A stretch of DNA of 64,000 nucleotides from Xanthomonas sontii. GTDB lineage: Bacteria; Pseudomonadota; Gammaproteobacteria; Xanthomonadales; Xanthomonadaceae. The stretch covers positions 744,001-808,000 of the forward strand of contig NZ_CP132342.1 in assembly GCF_040529055.1 (NCBI RefSeq). The letters are read 5' to 3'. Below are positions 10,497 to 19,027 of this stretch, in pieces. Below the pieces are notes generated by a model. The model saw nothing but the letters and a program-made list of their open reading frames with translations. It was not told the DNA's origin and made no database searches. Positions within the stretch are counted from its first letter, which is position 1; each line of letters opens with the position of its first letter. The position numbers and the translations under genes are program-made.

Positions 10497-11543
10497 TTAC
10501 ACCCGCTTGGCCCATTTCGCACCTCGCCCCTTGCCAGTCGATTCGATCAACGCCTCCGATTTCATCACCCTCAACACCAGCCGCACCATGTCCCGGCTTA
10601 CGCCCGGGCAAGCCTCGTCGATCTCCGAAATCGAGAACGGCAGGCTGCGTCCAAGCACTTCCGCCCGCACCCGATCGCCCTTGCTACCACGCCCATGGTC
10701 GATGGTGCCGACGCGTTCCTCGAACTCACAATACGCCCGCAGCAATTCCCCCCAAAAGTAGTCGAGCCACGGTTTGACGTCGTGCCGCCCCCGGTGCCAA
10801 GCCAGCGAGCTGGCTTCCAGCATCTCTTCGTAGCGTTCCTTGGTGTCGTCGAAGATGCGTTCCAAGCTGATGTAGCGGCCCACCGCATAGTCGAAGTGGT
10901 AGAGCAGTAGCCCGGTCAGTAGGCGGGACATGCGGCCATTGCCATGGGTGAAAGGATGGATGCACAGAAAGTCGAGCACTGCCAGTGGCACCAGCACCAG
11001 TGGGTCGGCCAGGTGCTGGTCCAATGCGTTAGCGTAGCGCCCTGTCAGGTCGGCCAAGGCAATCGGCGCCAAGTGCGCAGCGACCGGCTGGAAGCGCCCC
11101 CGCAACGTGCCATCCGTGTGGCGCTCGATAGTGTCGTTGTTGGTGGCCGTCAAACGCCCGTCCTCCTGCGGCATGTAGCGGTACAGCGCGGTGTGCAATT
11201 GCAGCACCACACCTTCGTTGAAGGGCATGTGCGCGGCCGATTCATGGATCAACGCCAAGGCATCGCGGTAGCCAGCGATCTCCTGTTCGAAGCGGCTCTT
11301 CGGCGCCGCATTTCGGATGACCAGTGACCTCAGCCGTGAGGGAGCCACGACAACGCCTTCCAATCGGTTGGATGATTCGGTGAATTCGATCATCGCGATC
11401 TGGCGCAGGCCTTTGAGGGCTTCCGGAGATTGGGCAGCGTAAAGTTTTTGTTTGCCCTGATACTCGCCCAATGCACGCAGTGTGGTCGCCTGGGTGCCGT
11501 CGAAGCGAAGCGCAGCAAGGTACTCGGCAGTAAGCGAGCGCAT
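10497..11543 (-). CDS. Fic family protein with built-in inhibitory motif (class II) and variant active site
   Basis: A 348-aa Fic protein, a fold that usually transfers AMP or another nucleotide part to target proteins. The inhibitory helix motif (S/T)xxxE(G/N) is present as SNRLEG at residues 58-63, placing it in the self-inhibited class II. The core motif reads HPFTHGNGRMSR at 196-207. The usual acidic residue that binds the metal (position 5 of HxFx(D/E)GNGR) is His200 here, while the catalytic His196 and Arg204 remain. After the core, the YISLERIFDDTKERYEEMLEASS block and a C-terminal winged-helix-like segment follow. It is the first gene of the cluster and ends 10 bp before the helicase. 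It could be a regulator or toxin-like guard of the system. Confidence 0.85.
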   Translation of the reverse strand: MRSLTAEYLAALRFDGTQATTLRALGEYQGKQKLYAAQSPEALKGLRQIAMIEFTESSNRLEGVVVAPSRLRSLVIRNAAPKSRFEQEIAGYRDALALIHESAAHMPFNEGVVLQLHTALYRYMPQEDGRLTATNNDTIERHTDGTLRGRFQPVAAHLAPIALADLTGRYANALDQHLADPLVLVPLAVLDFLCIHPFTHGNGRMSRLLTGLLLYHFDYAVGRYISLERIFDDTKERYEEMLEASSLAWHRGRHDVKPWLDYFWGELLRAYCEFEERVGTIDHGRGSKGDRVRAEVLGRSLPFSISEIDEACPGVSRDMVRLVLRVMKSEALIESTGKGRGAKWAKRV

Positions 11544-11579
11544 GGGGCGACAGGCCCAGGCTGGAAAAATATGGCAATT

Positions 11580-11598
11580 GTACCCTTTAAAAAGGTAC
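11580..11598. promoter_or_regulatory. Near-perfect palindrome upstream of the Fic-led operon
   Basis: GTACCCTTTAAAAAGGTAC is a 19-bp inverted repeat with one mismatched pair, centred 46 bp upstream of the fic start. Its position between the gene and the probable promoter fits an operator for a repressor of the defence operon. No regulator gene is adjacent unless the Fic protein, which has a winged-helix-like C-terminus, binds it itself. Confidence 0.45.
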
Positions 11599-11602
11599 TT
11601 AG

Positions 11603-11618
11603 TAGGGTAAATGCCCTA
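11603..11618. promoter_or_regulatory. Second inverted repeat upstream of the Fic-led operon
   Basis: TAGGG-TAAATG-CCCTA forms a 5-bp perfect inverted repeat with a 6-bp spacer, 4 bp from the first palindrome. The two together make a symmetrical block just before the fic operon. It may be an operator or part of the promoter region; I could not place convincing -35 and -10 boxes. Confidence 0.35.
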
Positions 11619-12181
11619 TTAAATCGCGTTTGACAATCCGCTTCCTGAGCGCAGAGCAGGCCATGCGTGCTTTGCGCAACGAGCACGGCTAACTCGAGCA
11701 TGCAAGGCAGTTGTCAACCAGTTGTTGATCATTACCCCGACGGCGTGCGCCGCAGGGCATGGATGGTGAAGGCGGGAATCTCCTGCCCATGCTAGGGCAC
11801 CTTCAGCGCCTGGCTACGCATTGTTGGCGAATGGTTTGGCCAGGGTGCCACGGTCTGGCTACACCCAGACGCAGCTGCTAGCAGCGAGTGGTTTGAGTGC
11901 CTTGAAGAAGCGGTCAGCGAAATCGGCCATGGTGGCGTCTTCCGCGCCGGCCACGTTCTCCTGCTGTTTCTTTTGCTGGCGACTCCCCAATCGCCACCTG
12001 GTGGACTGCCTCGTCAAGTAGAGGGAGGAGAAGCAAGAACCCAGCGACTTGGAACCAAACTTGGACATGAAAATGGATGGCTTTGACTGTATCACCGAAC
12101 CACTCAGTAGAAAAAAATCCCTCTATTTACGCAGCTTAGCGCTACATCAGCAGACATCAGTGGATGTCCCTGTACGCCACC

Positions 12182-12199
12182 TCACTTCCCGATGCAGAA
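12182..12199 (-). other. 3' end of mnmE, equivalent to the SGI1-type attachment site
   Basis: The last 18 bp of mnmE encode FCIGK and the stop. In Salmonella and relatives this same 18-bp segment of mnmE (trmE/thdF) is the integration target of SGI1-type elements. Here the defence island starts right after it. No second copy of the 18-bp sequence was seen elsewhere in the window, so the far junction, if any, would lie left of position 1. Confidence 0.4.
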
Positions 12200-13525
12200 G
12201 CTGGAGAAGATCCGCCCGAGCAGGTCGTCGGCACTGAGCGTGCCGACGATCTCGCCGAGCGCGGCATGGGCCAGGCGCAACTCTTCGGCGGCCAGTTCCA
12301 GGCGTTCGTACTGCAGTTCGACCGCCGCCGCGTCGGCATGCGTCGCGGCGCGCTGCAGCGCGTCGACGTGGCGGGCGCGCGCGGAGAACTCGCCGTCGCT
12401 ACCCTCGCCGGCCGCGGCACCGGCGATCGCGCGCAACTGCGCGTGCAACTGCTCCAGCCCGCTGCCGGTAGCCGCAGAAACGTAGACGCGCTCGGCGCTG
12501 GCCGCGGGCACGGCGGCGAGCAGGTCGCTCTTGTTGTGGATCCACAGGCGCTGCGGCACATCGGCGATGGCATCGGCGATCGCGGCCTGGCCGGCCTCGG
12601 CGTCGCGCGCATCCAGCACGATCAGCGCCAGGTCGGCGCGCTGCAGTTCCTGGCGCGCGCGGCGCATGCCCTCGCGCTCGATCGCATCGCCACCCTCGCG
12701 CAGGCCGGCGGTGTCGACCAGGGTCAGTTCCACGCCGTCCAGGCGCACGGTCTCGTGCAAGGTGTCGCGGGTGGTGCCGGCGATGTCGGTGACGATGGCG
12801 CGGTCGCTGCCGGCCAGCGCGTTGAGCAGCGAACTCTTGCCGGCATTCGGTGGGCCGACCAGCACCGCGTGCAGGCCATCGCGCAGGCGCCGGCCGCGTT
12901 CGGCGTCGGCACGCAACTGCGCCAGGTCGGTGCGCGCCTGCGCCAGGCCGGCGCGGACCTGCTCGCCGCCCAGCGTGTCCAGCGCCTCGTCGGCGAAATC
13001 GATCGCCGCTTCGATGTGGATGCGCAGTCGGATCAGCTGTTCGGCCAGGTCGTCGACGCGACGCGAAAACACCCCGTCCAGCGAGCGCCGTGCCGCGCGT
13101 GCCGCGCGCAGGTCGCCGGCGGCGATCAGGTCGGCGATCGCCTCGGCCTGGGCCAGGTCCAGCTTGCGGTTGAGGAAGGCGCGCTCGCTGAACTCGCCCG
13201 GGCGTGCCGGCCGCGCGCCGAGTTCGCAGCAGCGTGCCACCAGGTGCCGCAGCAGCACCGGGCTGCCGTGCGCCTGCAGTTCCAGCACGTCCTCGCCGGT
13301 GAAGCTGCGCGGTGCCGGAAACCAGAGCGCGATACCGTCGTCCACGATCTCGCCATGCGCGTCGCGAAAACGCGCGTAGCGCGCGCTGCGCGGCACCAAC
13401 GTGCCCAGGCCCAGCCCCTCGGCGATGGCCGCCGCCGCCGGACCGGACACGCGGACCACGCCGACGCCACCGGCGCCGGGAGCGGTGGCGATGGCGGCGA
13501 TGGTCTCGGTGGCGGAAGACGGCAT
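12182..13525 (-). CDS. mnmE: tRNA uridine-5-carboxymethylaminomethyl modification GTPase MnmE
   Basis: A 447-aa GTPase that with MnmG modifies the wobble uridine of several tRNAs. The N-terminal folate-binding part ([21 protein letters not shown]) is followed by the G domain with GPPNAGKS at about 224-231, then DIAGTTRD and the DTAG switch region. The C-terminus has the required FCIGK motif with its catalytic cysteine. I chose the ATG at 13525 ([14 protein letters not shown]) because it matches the family N-terminus; an upstream in-frame ATG at 13561 would overlap the previous gene's stop. The size matches the usual 445-455 aa. Confidence 0.95.
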   Translation of the reverse strand: MPSSATETIAAIATAPGAGGVGVVRVSGPAAAAIAEGLGLGTLVPRSARYARFRDAHGEIVDDGIALWFPAPRSFTGEDVLELQAHGSPVLLRHLVARCCELGARPARPGEFSERAFLNRKLDLAQAEAIADLIAAGDLRAARAARRSLDGVFSRRVDDLAEQLIRLRIHIEAAIDFADEALDTLGGEQVRAGLAQARTDLAQLRADAERGRRLRDGLHAVLVGPPNAGKSSLLNALAGSDRAIVTDIAGTTRDTLHETVRLDGVELTLVDTAGLREGGDAIEREGMRRARQELQRADLALIVLDARDAEAGQAAIADAIADVPQRLWIHNKSDLLAAVPAASAERVYVSAATGSGLEQLHAQLRAIAGAAAGEGSDGEFSARARHVDALQRAATHADAAAVELQYERLELAAEELRLAHAALGEIVGTLSADDLLGRIFSSFCIGK

Positions 13526-13557
13526 GGCGAAGGCGACAGGTTCGGCGGCGCGATGGA

Positions 13558-16305
13558 TCACAGCGTTTGCAGCTGGCCGCGGACGTAGGCGGCCGACGCT
13601 CCGTTGGGTTGCAGCTCCAGGTAGGTCTGGAAGGCGTGCTTGGCCTTGGCCGCATCGCCGAGCTGGCGGTAGGCGTCGCCCAGGTTGACGTAGGCCACCG
13701 CGCGCGAGGGATCGATCTTCAGCGTGTTCTCCAGCCAGCGCACGGCCTGCGCGTACTTGCCCTGACGATAGTAGATGAAGCCCAGGTTGTTGGCCGCCAG
13801 CGCGAAGTCCGGGCGCAGCTTCAGCGCCTCGGTGAACTGCGCTTCGGCCTCGTCGTAGCGCTTCTCCTTGTACAGCTGCAGGCCGCGATCGTTGGCGCGC
13901 TGCGCACGCTGGCGGTCGGACACCGGGCCGGCCGCGGCCGGCACCGCCAACGGGCGTTCGCCACCCTGCAGGTCCTTGACCACCACCGCCGGCTTGGACG
14001 CAGCGGGCGGTGCGTCGGCGCTGCTGGCGCCGGCGTTCGGGGTCGCGGTCGATGCCGGCGCCGCCGCATCGACGCGGTCGTTCATCGCGATCGCCGCCGA
14101 GGACAGCTGCTGGGTGCTGGCGGTGAGGAATTCCTCGCCCTCCGGTACCTGCAGCACGAACTCACCGCCCTGCGAACCGGGCAGGCTGCCGAACGCGGGC
14201 GTCTGCTGCGAGATGCTCGACACCGCCGGCGCCACGTAGGCGGCCAGCTCGGTGCCGGTGATCAGGCCGTCGCCGTTGAGATCGGCCTTGCCCGACAGCG
14301 CCTGCAGCAGCACCCAGGTGAACACCGAATGGCCATTGGGGCCGCTGTCGGCGACCTGCTGGTCGGCGCCGCCGGCGGTGAGCATCTGCCGGGCGATGCG
14401 CCGCGCGTTCTCGCGCAGGTAGGCGCTGGTGCCGCCGCCGCGGGTCAGGCCCAGGCCGCTGTAGCACGCGTCCATCACGAACAGCACGTGCTTGGCTTCC
14501 AGGCTTTCGGCGATGTCCTGGATCTCGGTCATCGGAATCGCGTCGGTGGCGAACTGCGCCGGATCCGAGTCGGCGGGCACGATGTAGCCGAGGTCGCGGC
14601 CGGAGGCCAGCTTGCGGGTCGCACCGTGGCCGGCGAAGAACACGAACACGCGGTCGTTCTTGCCGACGCCGCCGTGTGCGAGGCGATCGTGGAAAGCGGC
14701 CAGGATGTTGTTGCGGGTCGCCTCCTGGTTCTTCAGCACGATCACCTGCGACGACGGGAAACCGAAGCTGCCGGTCAGCGTCTGCGCGATGGCCTGCGCA
14801 TCGTTGGCCGCGTACTGCAGCTTGGGCCAGTGCGCGTAGTCGTCGATGCCGATGACGATGGCCCACGACTTGTCGTAGCCGCTGGTCACCGGCGGTGCGG
14901 CGGCATTGCTGGCCGCGCGCGCCACGCTGAAGTCGCGCCCGTTCCAGGCGGCGAACTGGTAACCGTCGGCGCTGAGCCGGTCCAGGATCTGCGGCAGCGC
15001 CTTGACGGTGCGTTCGTGGATGTCGTGGAACAACAGGATGCCGCGTTGCTCGCGGCCGACCTGCTCGAGCACGCGCTGTACGATCGACTCCGGCACCGGG
15101 TCGGCCCAGTCCAGCGAATCCACGTTCCACATCACCGACTTCAGCCCGGCCTCGCCGAGGATCTGCATGCCCTCGGCGTTGCGCGCGCCGTATGGGAAGC
15201 GGAACAGCGGCGCACGCTTGGCGTCGACCGCGCGCAGCATGCGGTCGGTGTCGAGGATCTGGCTGCGTAGCGCGGCGCCGGTTTCCTTGGACAGTTGCGC
15301 GTGGGTCAGGCTGTGGTTGCCGACGGTGTAGCCCTGCTCCATCAGGCTGCGGCTGACGCTGGCCAGCGGCGACAGGTCGACCTTGCCATCCGGCTCCAGC
15401 TTGCCCAGGTTGCGGCCGACTTCGAAGAACGTGGCCGGCACGTCGTAGCGCTTGAGGATGGCGACGATCTCGTCGGTGTACTCGCGATGCGGGCCGTCGT
15501 CGAAACTCAGCACCACGGTCTTCGGCGGCAGGTCGCGGCCGAACACCTCGCGGTCGCTGTCCTTCATCGACATCGGGTACGGGGTGATCACGCCGTAGTC
15601 GCGCAGGATCGCCTCGCGCGTGTACAGCGTGCCCAGGTGGGCGACGTAGTCCTCCCACTTCTCGCGCTTCTGCACGATCGCGCGGGTACGGTCGAAGCGG
15701 CTGAAGATCGCGGTGATCTCGCGGTTGTAGGTGCGTTCGATCTCGTCGAGCGCTTCCAGGTCTTCGCCGATGCGCTGGTGCAGCTTGATCGCCGGCAGCG
15801 AGGAGTCCTTGCCGATGCGCACCTGCCAGTCGGCGAGAATCTCGCGGAATGCCAGGCGGTCGGCGTCGTACAGGTCCGGAGCCGATTCGACGTAGTCGAG
15901 CAGGCTGCCGACCGCGGCGAAGCGCTGCGGGTCGGGCAGCGCCAGCAGCGCATCGAACTGCTTGGCCAGCGCCTCGCGGCGCTCCAGGCCCTCGTGGAAC
16001 AGCTGCTGGCCGACGCTGCTGGAGGTCTGTCGGTCGGCGGGCGACTGCTTGGCCTCGTCGGCCAGCAACACGATGATCTTGCGCTGCGCCGCCAGCTGCG
16101 CCTGCAGGCCTTGCAGCAGCGTCGTCGCCTGGGCCTGCAATGCGGGAGAGCCTGGAATGGCGATCGCCGGCGCCGATGTCGCGGGCTTGGACGGCGTCGC
16201 CGCGCTGTCGGCAGGCGTGCGCTGGCACGCGGCCAGCGCCAAGGCGAGCAGGCCGATCACGGCGACGGACGGCGACAACGGACGATGGCGCTTGCGCATG
16301 ACCAC
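13558..16305 (-). CDS. Lipoprotein fusing NodB polysaccharide deacetylase, caspase (C14) domain, EF-hand loop and TPRs
   Basis: A 915-aa exported protein. It begins with a lipoprotein signal (lipobox LALAAC, Cys27), so it should be anchored on the periplasmic side or outer membrane. A helical region (about 50-240) precedes a NodB deacetylase domain at about 260-450 with FDDGP (268-272), the metal-binding HSLTH (331-335), RFPYG (369-373) and LLFHDIH (425-430). A caspase-like domain follows at about 478-670, with the catalytic pair visible as FAGHG (His560) and MDACYSG (Cys614). Directly after it, [12 protein letters not shown] (675-686) matches a Ca2+-binding EF-hand loop. TPR-like repeats fill 800-905. 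All key residues are present. It lies between yidC and mnmE, where other bacteria have no such gene. A second possible start lies 6 bp downstream. Confidence 0.85.
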   Translation of the reverse strand: MVMRKRHRPLSPSVAVIGLLALALAACQRTPADSAATPSKPATSAPAIAIPGSPALQAQATTLLQGLQAQLAAQRKIIVLLADEAKQSPADRQTSSSVGQQLFHEGLERREALAKQFDALLALPDPQRFAAVGSLLDYVESAPDLYDADRLAFREILADWQVRIGKDSSLPAIKLHQRIGEDLEALDEIERTYNREITAIFSRFDRTRAIVQKREKWEDYVAHLGTLYTREAILRDYGVITPYPMSMKDSDREVFGRDLPPKTVVLSFDDGPHREYTDEIVAILKRYDVPATFFEVGRNLGKLEPDGKVDLSPLASVSRSLMEQGYTVGNHSLTHAQLSKETGAALRSQILDTDRMLRAVDAKRAPLFRFPYGARNAEGMQILGEAGLKSVMWNVDSLDWADPVPESIVQRVLEQVGREQRGILLFHDIHERTVKALPQILDRLSADGYQFAAWNGRDFSVARAASNAAAPPVTSGYDKSWAIVIGIDDYAHWPKLQYAANDAQAIAQTLTGSFGFPSSQVIVLKNQEATRNNILAAFHDRLAHGGVGKNDRVFVFFAGHGATRKLASGRDLGYIVPADSDPAQFATDAIPMTEIQDIAESLEAKHVLFVMDACYSGLGLTRGGGTSAYLRENARRIARQMLTAGGADQQVADSGPNGHSVFTWVLLQALSGKADLNGDGLITGTELAAYVAPAVSSISQQTPAFGSLPGSQGGEFVLQVPEGEEFLTASTQQLSSAAIAMNDRVDAAAPASTATPNAGASSADAPPAASKPAVVVKDLQGGERPLAVPAAAGPVSDRQRAQRANDRGLQLYKEKRYDEAEAQFTEALKLRPDFALAANNLGFIYYRQGKYAQAVRWLENTLKIDPSRAVAYVNLGDAYRQLGDAAKAKHAFQTYLELQPNGASAAYVRGQLQTL

Positions 16306-16368
16306 GGACTCGCGAGCAAGGCGCTACGGGAACAGCGCAGACGCCGGCGCCTTCCCCGGCCGCATGCG

Positions 16369-16394
16369 CAACGCCCGCCGGAGGGCGGGCGTTG
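16369..16394 (-). terminator. Hairpin after yidC
   Basis: CAACGCCCGCC and its complement form an 11-bp stem with a 4-nt loop, 6 bp past the yidC stop. No T-run follows, so it may terminate weakly or protect the mRNA end. Confidence 0.5.
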
Positions 16395-16400
16395 TCGGGT

Positions 16401-18131
16401 TTACTTCTTGGCCTTGGCCGGCGGCTTGCCGCTGCCGCCACCACCGGCAGTGGCCGGTTCGCCGTGGCGCTTGGTCATCCACCACTGCTGCAACAGGCCC
16501 AGCGAACCGTTGGTGACCCAGTACAGCACCAGACCGGACGGCACGAAGGCCATCATCACGCCGAACACCAGCGGCATGAACTGCATCATCTTGGCCTGCA
16601 CCGGATCCATGCCCGGCGACGGCGTCAGCTTCTGCGTCAGCCACATCACCGCCACGTTGATCACCGGCAGGATGAAATAGGGATCGCGCGCGGTCAGGTC
16701 CTGGATCCAGGCGAACCACGGCGCCTGGCGCAGTTCCACCGACTCCACCAGCACCCAGTACAGCGCGAAGAAGATCGGCATCTGGATCAGCACCGGCAGG
16801 CAGCCGCCCATCGGGTTGATCTTCTCCTTCTTGTACAGCTCCATCATCGCCGTCTGGAACTTCTGCTTGTCGTCGCCGTAGCGCTCCTTGAGCTGCTGGA
16901 TGCGCGGCTGGAACTTGCGCATCTTGGCCATGCTCTTGTACTGCGCGGCCGACAGCGGATACAGCATCAGCTTCAGCAGCACCACCAGGCCGACGATCGA
17001 CCAGCCCCAGTTGCCGAGCAGGCTGTGCAGGTGGCTGAGGATCCAGAACAGGCCCTGGCCGAGCAGCGCGGGCAAGGTGTAACGGCTGTAATCGACCACG
17101 CGATCCAGCCCCTTCACCTGCTCTTTGGCGATGAGATTGACCAGCTTCGGGCCCACCCACAGTCGCGCTTCGGTGCTGGCGCTGGCGCCCGGCGCCACTG
17201 TGAAACCGGGGCCGCGCGCTTCGACCACATGCCGCGGGCCGTCGTTGGACAGCACGAACAGGGAATCCTGGTCGTTCTGCGGAATCCAGCTGGTGAAGAA
17301 GTGGTGCTGCAACAGCGCGATCCAGCCACCCTTGACCGTCTGGTTCAGCGGGCCGTCGTCCAGATAGTCCTTGAACGCGCGGCGCTGGTAGCCGTCGGCC
17401 GGGCTAAACCAGGTGGCGCCGTTGAAGCTGAAGGAATCCGGGTTGGTCATGCCGCGGCTGACGATGGTCGGCACCCGGCTCAGCTTGCGGAACACGTAGC
17501 CCTGCCACGGCTTGCTGCCGTGGTTGACGACCTCGTCGCGCACCTGCACGGCGTAATGGCCGCGCTGCAGGGTGTACACGCGACGAATGGTCACGCCATC
17601 CGGACCATTCCACACGAACGGCACCTGCAGGCTGTCCTGGCCCTTGGCCAGCACGTACTCCTGGCCCGGGTGTTCGGGGCGGAAGCCGCCCGGGCCCGGC
17701 GACGGCGAGTTGTGCTCGCCGACCCAGCCGCTGGTGGCGGTGTACGGATGCGCCGCGTCCTCGGTCAGCAGCTGCACCGGCGGGCTGCCCGGCTGCTTGG
17801 TCTGCGGGAACAGCAACAGGTCGGCGTCGAACACGCTGCGACCGTCCAGGGTCAGGCGCAGCACGTCGGTGGTGACGGTGACCCGCGGCGCGGCGCTGGC
17901 CGCGGCGGTCTCGGGCGTGGTGCTGGCCGGCGCGGTGCCGGGCACCGTGGCCTGCGGAACGGCCGGGGCATGCGTGGCGCCGGCATCGGCGTCCTGCGCC
18001 GGCGGCACCGTGGTCGCTGCCGCGACCGTCGCCGCGGTGGCGTTCGGCGCGTGTTCCTTGTTCCACTCCATCCACAGCAGCGCCGCGACCATCAGCCAGG
18101 CGAAAATCAGGAAAAGGCGGGTCTGGTTCAT
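16401..18131 (-). CDS. yidC: Membrane protein insertase YidC (Oxa1 family)
   Basis: A 576-aa inner-membrane insertase for Sec-dependent and Sec-independent proteins. It has the Gram-negative layout: an N-terminal membrane segment ([18 protein letters not shown]), an Ala/Thr-rich linker, a large periplasmic beta domain to about residue 360, and the conserved insertase core. The core includes [21 protein letters not shown], the [22 protein letters not shown] cytoplasmic hairpin, and the last helices with [21 protein letters not shown]. The gene starts 18 bp after the rnpA stop, and no separate yidD is present between them. Part of the rpmH-rnpA-yidC unit. Confidence 0.95.
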   Translation of the reverse strand: MNQTRLFLIFAWLMVAALLWMEWNKEHAPNATAATVAAATTVPPAQDADAGATHAPAVPQATVPGTAPASTTPETAAASAAPRVTVTTDVLRLTLDGRSVFDADLLLFPQTKQPGSPPVQLLTEDAAHPYTATSGWVGEHNSPSPGPGGFRPEHPGQEYVLAKGQDSLQVPFVWNGPDGVTIRRVYTLQRGHYAVQVRDEVVNHGSKPWQGYVFRKLSRVPTIVSRGMTNPDSFSFNGATWFSPADGYQRRAFKDYLDDGPLNQTVKGGWIALLQHHFFTSWIPQNDQDSLFVLSNDGPRHVVEARGPGFTVAPGASASTEARLWVGPKLVNLIAKEQVKGLDRVVDYSRYTLPALLGQGLFWILSHLHSLLGNWGWSIVGLVVLLKLMLYPLSAAQYKSMAKMRKFQPRIQQLKERYGDDKQKFQTAMMELYKKEKINPMGGCLPVLIQMPIFFALYWVLVESVELRQAPWFAWIQDLTARDPYFILPVINVAVMWLTQKLTPSPGMDPVQAKMMQFMPLVFGVMMAFVPSGLVLYWVTNGSLGLLQQWWMTKRHGEPATAGGGGSGKPPAKAKK

Positions 18132-18149
18132 CGGACAGGCAAGCTCGGC

Positions 18150-18587
18150 TCAGCCAGAAGCAGGTTCTGACGTGGATGTGGGGGAAGAAGGACGATCGGG
18201 CGGCGGCATTGTGCCGTCCGCGGCCGGGGCCGGCAATGCGCCGGCGCGACGCAGCAGGCGCAGATAGGCCTGGCGCAGCTGCTCGCCGCTGGCCTGGGCG
18301 GCGGCGCTGCGCGCCACCACCACGTAGTCGCCGGGCTTCAGCCACGGCAACAACTGCCGCGTGGCGTCGCGCAGCACGCGCTTGATGCGATTGCGCACGA
18401 CCGCGCGCTTGTCGACCTTGCGCGACACCGCCAGACCCAGCCGCGCCGGGTGCGGCGCACTGCGCCAGTGCAGGCTCATCAGCGGCTCGGAACAGCGGCG
18501 CGCGGCATCGAACACGACGCGGTATTCCGCAGACGTGCGAACCCGCGCAGAGCGAGGAAATCGCCTACGCGGGTCGGGATGATTCAC
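18150..18587 (-). CDS. rnpA: Ribonuclease P protein component
   Basis: A 145-aa basic protein that assists the RNase P RNA in 5' maturation of tRNAs. The family signature is clear: [26 protein letters not shown], holding the RNR motif, after [21 protein letters not shown] start ([12 protein letters not shown]) was chosen because it begins at the conserved N-terminus; the open frame itself reaches back through rpmH to 18947. The C-terminus carries an extra Pro/Ser-rich tail of about 25 residues. It starts 38 bp downstream of the rpmH stop, as is usual. Confidence 0.92.
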   Translation of the reverse strand: MNHPDPRRRFPRSARVRTSAEYRVVFDAARRCSEPLMSLHWRSAPHPARLGLAVSRKVDKRAVVRNRIKRVLRDATRQLLPWLKPGDYVVVARSAAAQASGEQLRQAYLRLLRRAGALPAPAADGTMPPPDRPSSPTSTSEPASG

Positions 18588-18625
18588 GGTCCGGATTGCA
18601 GGCGCCGCCTGGGGCGGCGAAGCAA

Positions 18626-18766
18626 TCAAGCGCTCAGGCGCTTGCGGCCCTTGGCGCGGCGACGGGCCAGGATCTTGCGGCCGTCGGCGGTGGCCATACG
18701 GGCACGGAAGCCGTGGTCGCGCTTGCGCTTGAGGTTGCTGGGCTGGAAGGTGCGCTTGGTGGCCAT
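18626..18766 (-). CDS. rpmH: 50S ribosomal protein L34
   Basis: A 46-aa ribosomal protein that was read directly from the sequence: [20 protein letters not shown] and then [20 protein letters not shown] up to KRLSA. The length and composition match L34 exactly. It is the first gene of the rpmH-rnpA-yidC unit, divergent from dnaA, with a strong sigma70-type promoter just upstream. Confidence 0.97.
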   Translation of the reverse strand: MATKRTFQPSNLKRKRDHGFRARMATADGRKILARRRAKGRKRLSA

Positions 18767-18807
18767 CGGGGCGCTCTGATCTGAATGGGGCGGAAAGAAC
18801 CGGAAAT

Positions 18808-18835
18808 TCTATAGGACCACTCACGCCGCGGTCAA
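18808..18835 (-). promoter_or_regulatory. Sigma70-type promoter of rpmH
   Basis: On the minus strand TTGACC (18835-18830) and TATAGA (18813-18808) are separated by 16 bp, about 40 bp before the rpmH start. Both boxes differ from consensus by one or two bases, as expected for a highly expressed ribosomal protein gene. Confidence 0.7.
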
Positions 18836-18876
18836 CTCCCTGTATTGACGACGGCACAGGCCGGCCACGCCAGGCC

Positions 18877-18897
18877 TGTGGATGGATCTGTGAATAG
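18877..18897. promoter_or_regulatory. Two DnaA-box-like sites upstream of dnaA
   Basis: TGTGGATGG (18877-18885) and TGTGAATAG (18889-18897) are 7/9 and 8/9 matches to the reverse of the DnaA box TTATNCACA. They lie 3 bp apart in the same orientation, about 130 bp before dnaA, where they could mediate DnaA autoregulation or belong to a second origin lobe. Confidence 0.6.
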
Positions 18898-19027
18898 CCG
18901 TGGGAAAACCATTCCCGACCCTGCGCGCCGGTGGTAGTCTGATCCATCCGCTTTCCTCTCCCACCGGCCGAATGCGCCGCGCCCGAGCGCGCCCTTCATG
19001 CCCGGTCTATCGACGAATTTAGATCTG

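Larger units (their letters stand above)
11544..12181. other. 638-bp gap between the defence operon and mnmE
   Basis: This gap holds the fic promoter region with the two palindromes at its left end. The rest (about 11640-12110) has intermediate G+C and short open frames on both strands (for example 11859-12095 on the minus strand) that show no recognisable domain or ribosome binding site. It may contain decayed remnants of an integration event. I see no RNA gene and no intact integrase or transposase in it. Confidence 0.5.

Noticed and set aside
11859..12095. A 78-codon minus-strand frame between the defence island and mnmE, considered as a transposase remnant
   Set aside because: No transposase motif or inverted repeats could be identified; composition alone is not enough.
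18132..18149. A yidD gene expected between rnpA and yidC
   Set aside because: The gap is only 18 bp; no yidD is present here.
18998..19027. Longer dnaA start at 18998
   Set aside because: The ten extra residues do not match the family N-terminus; the ATG at 19028 aligns with it.
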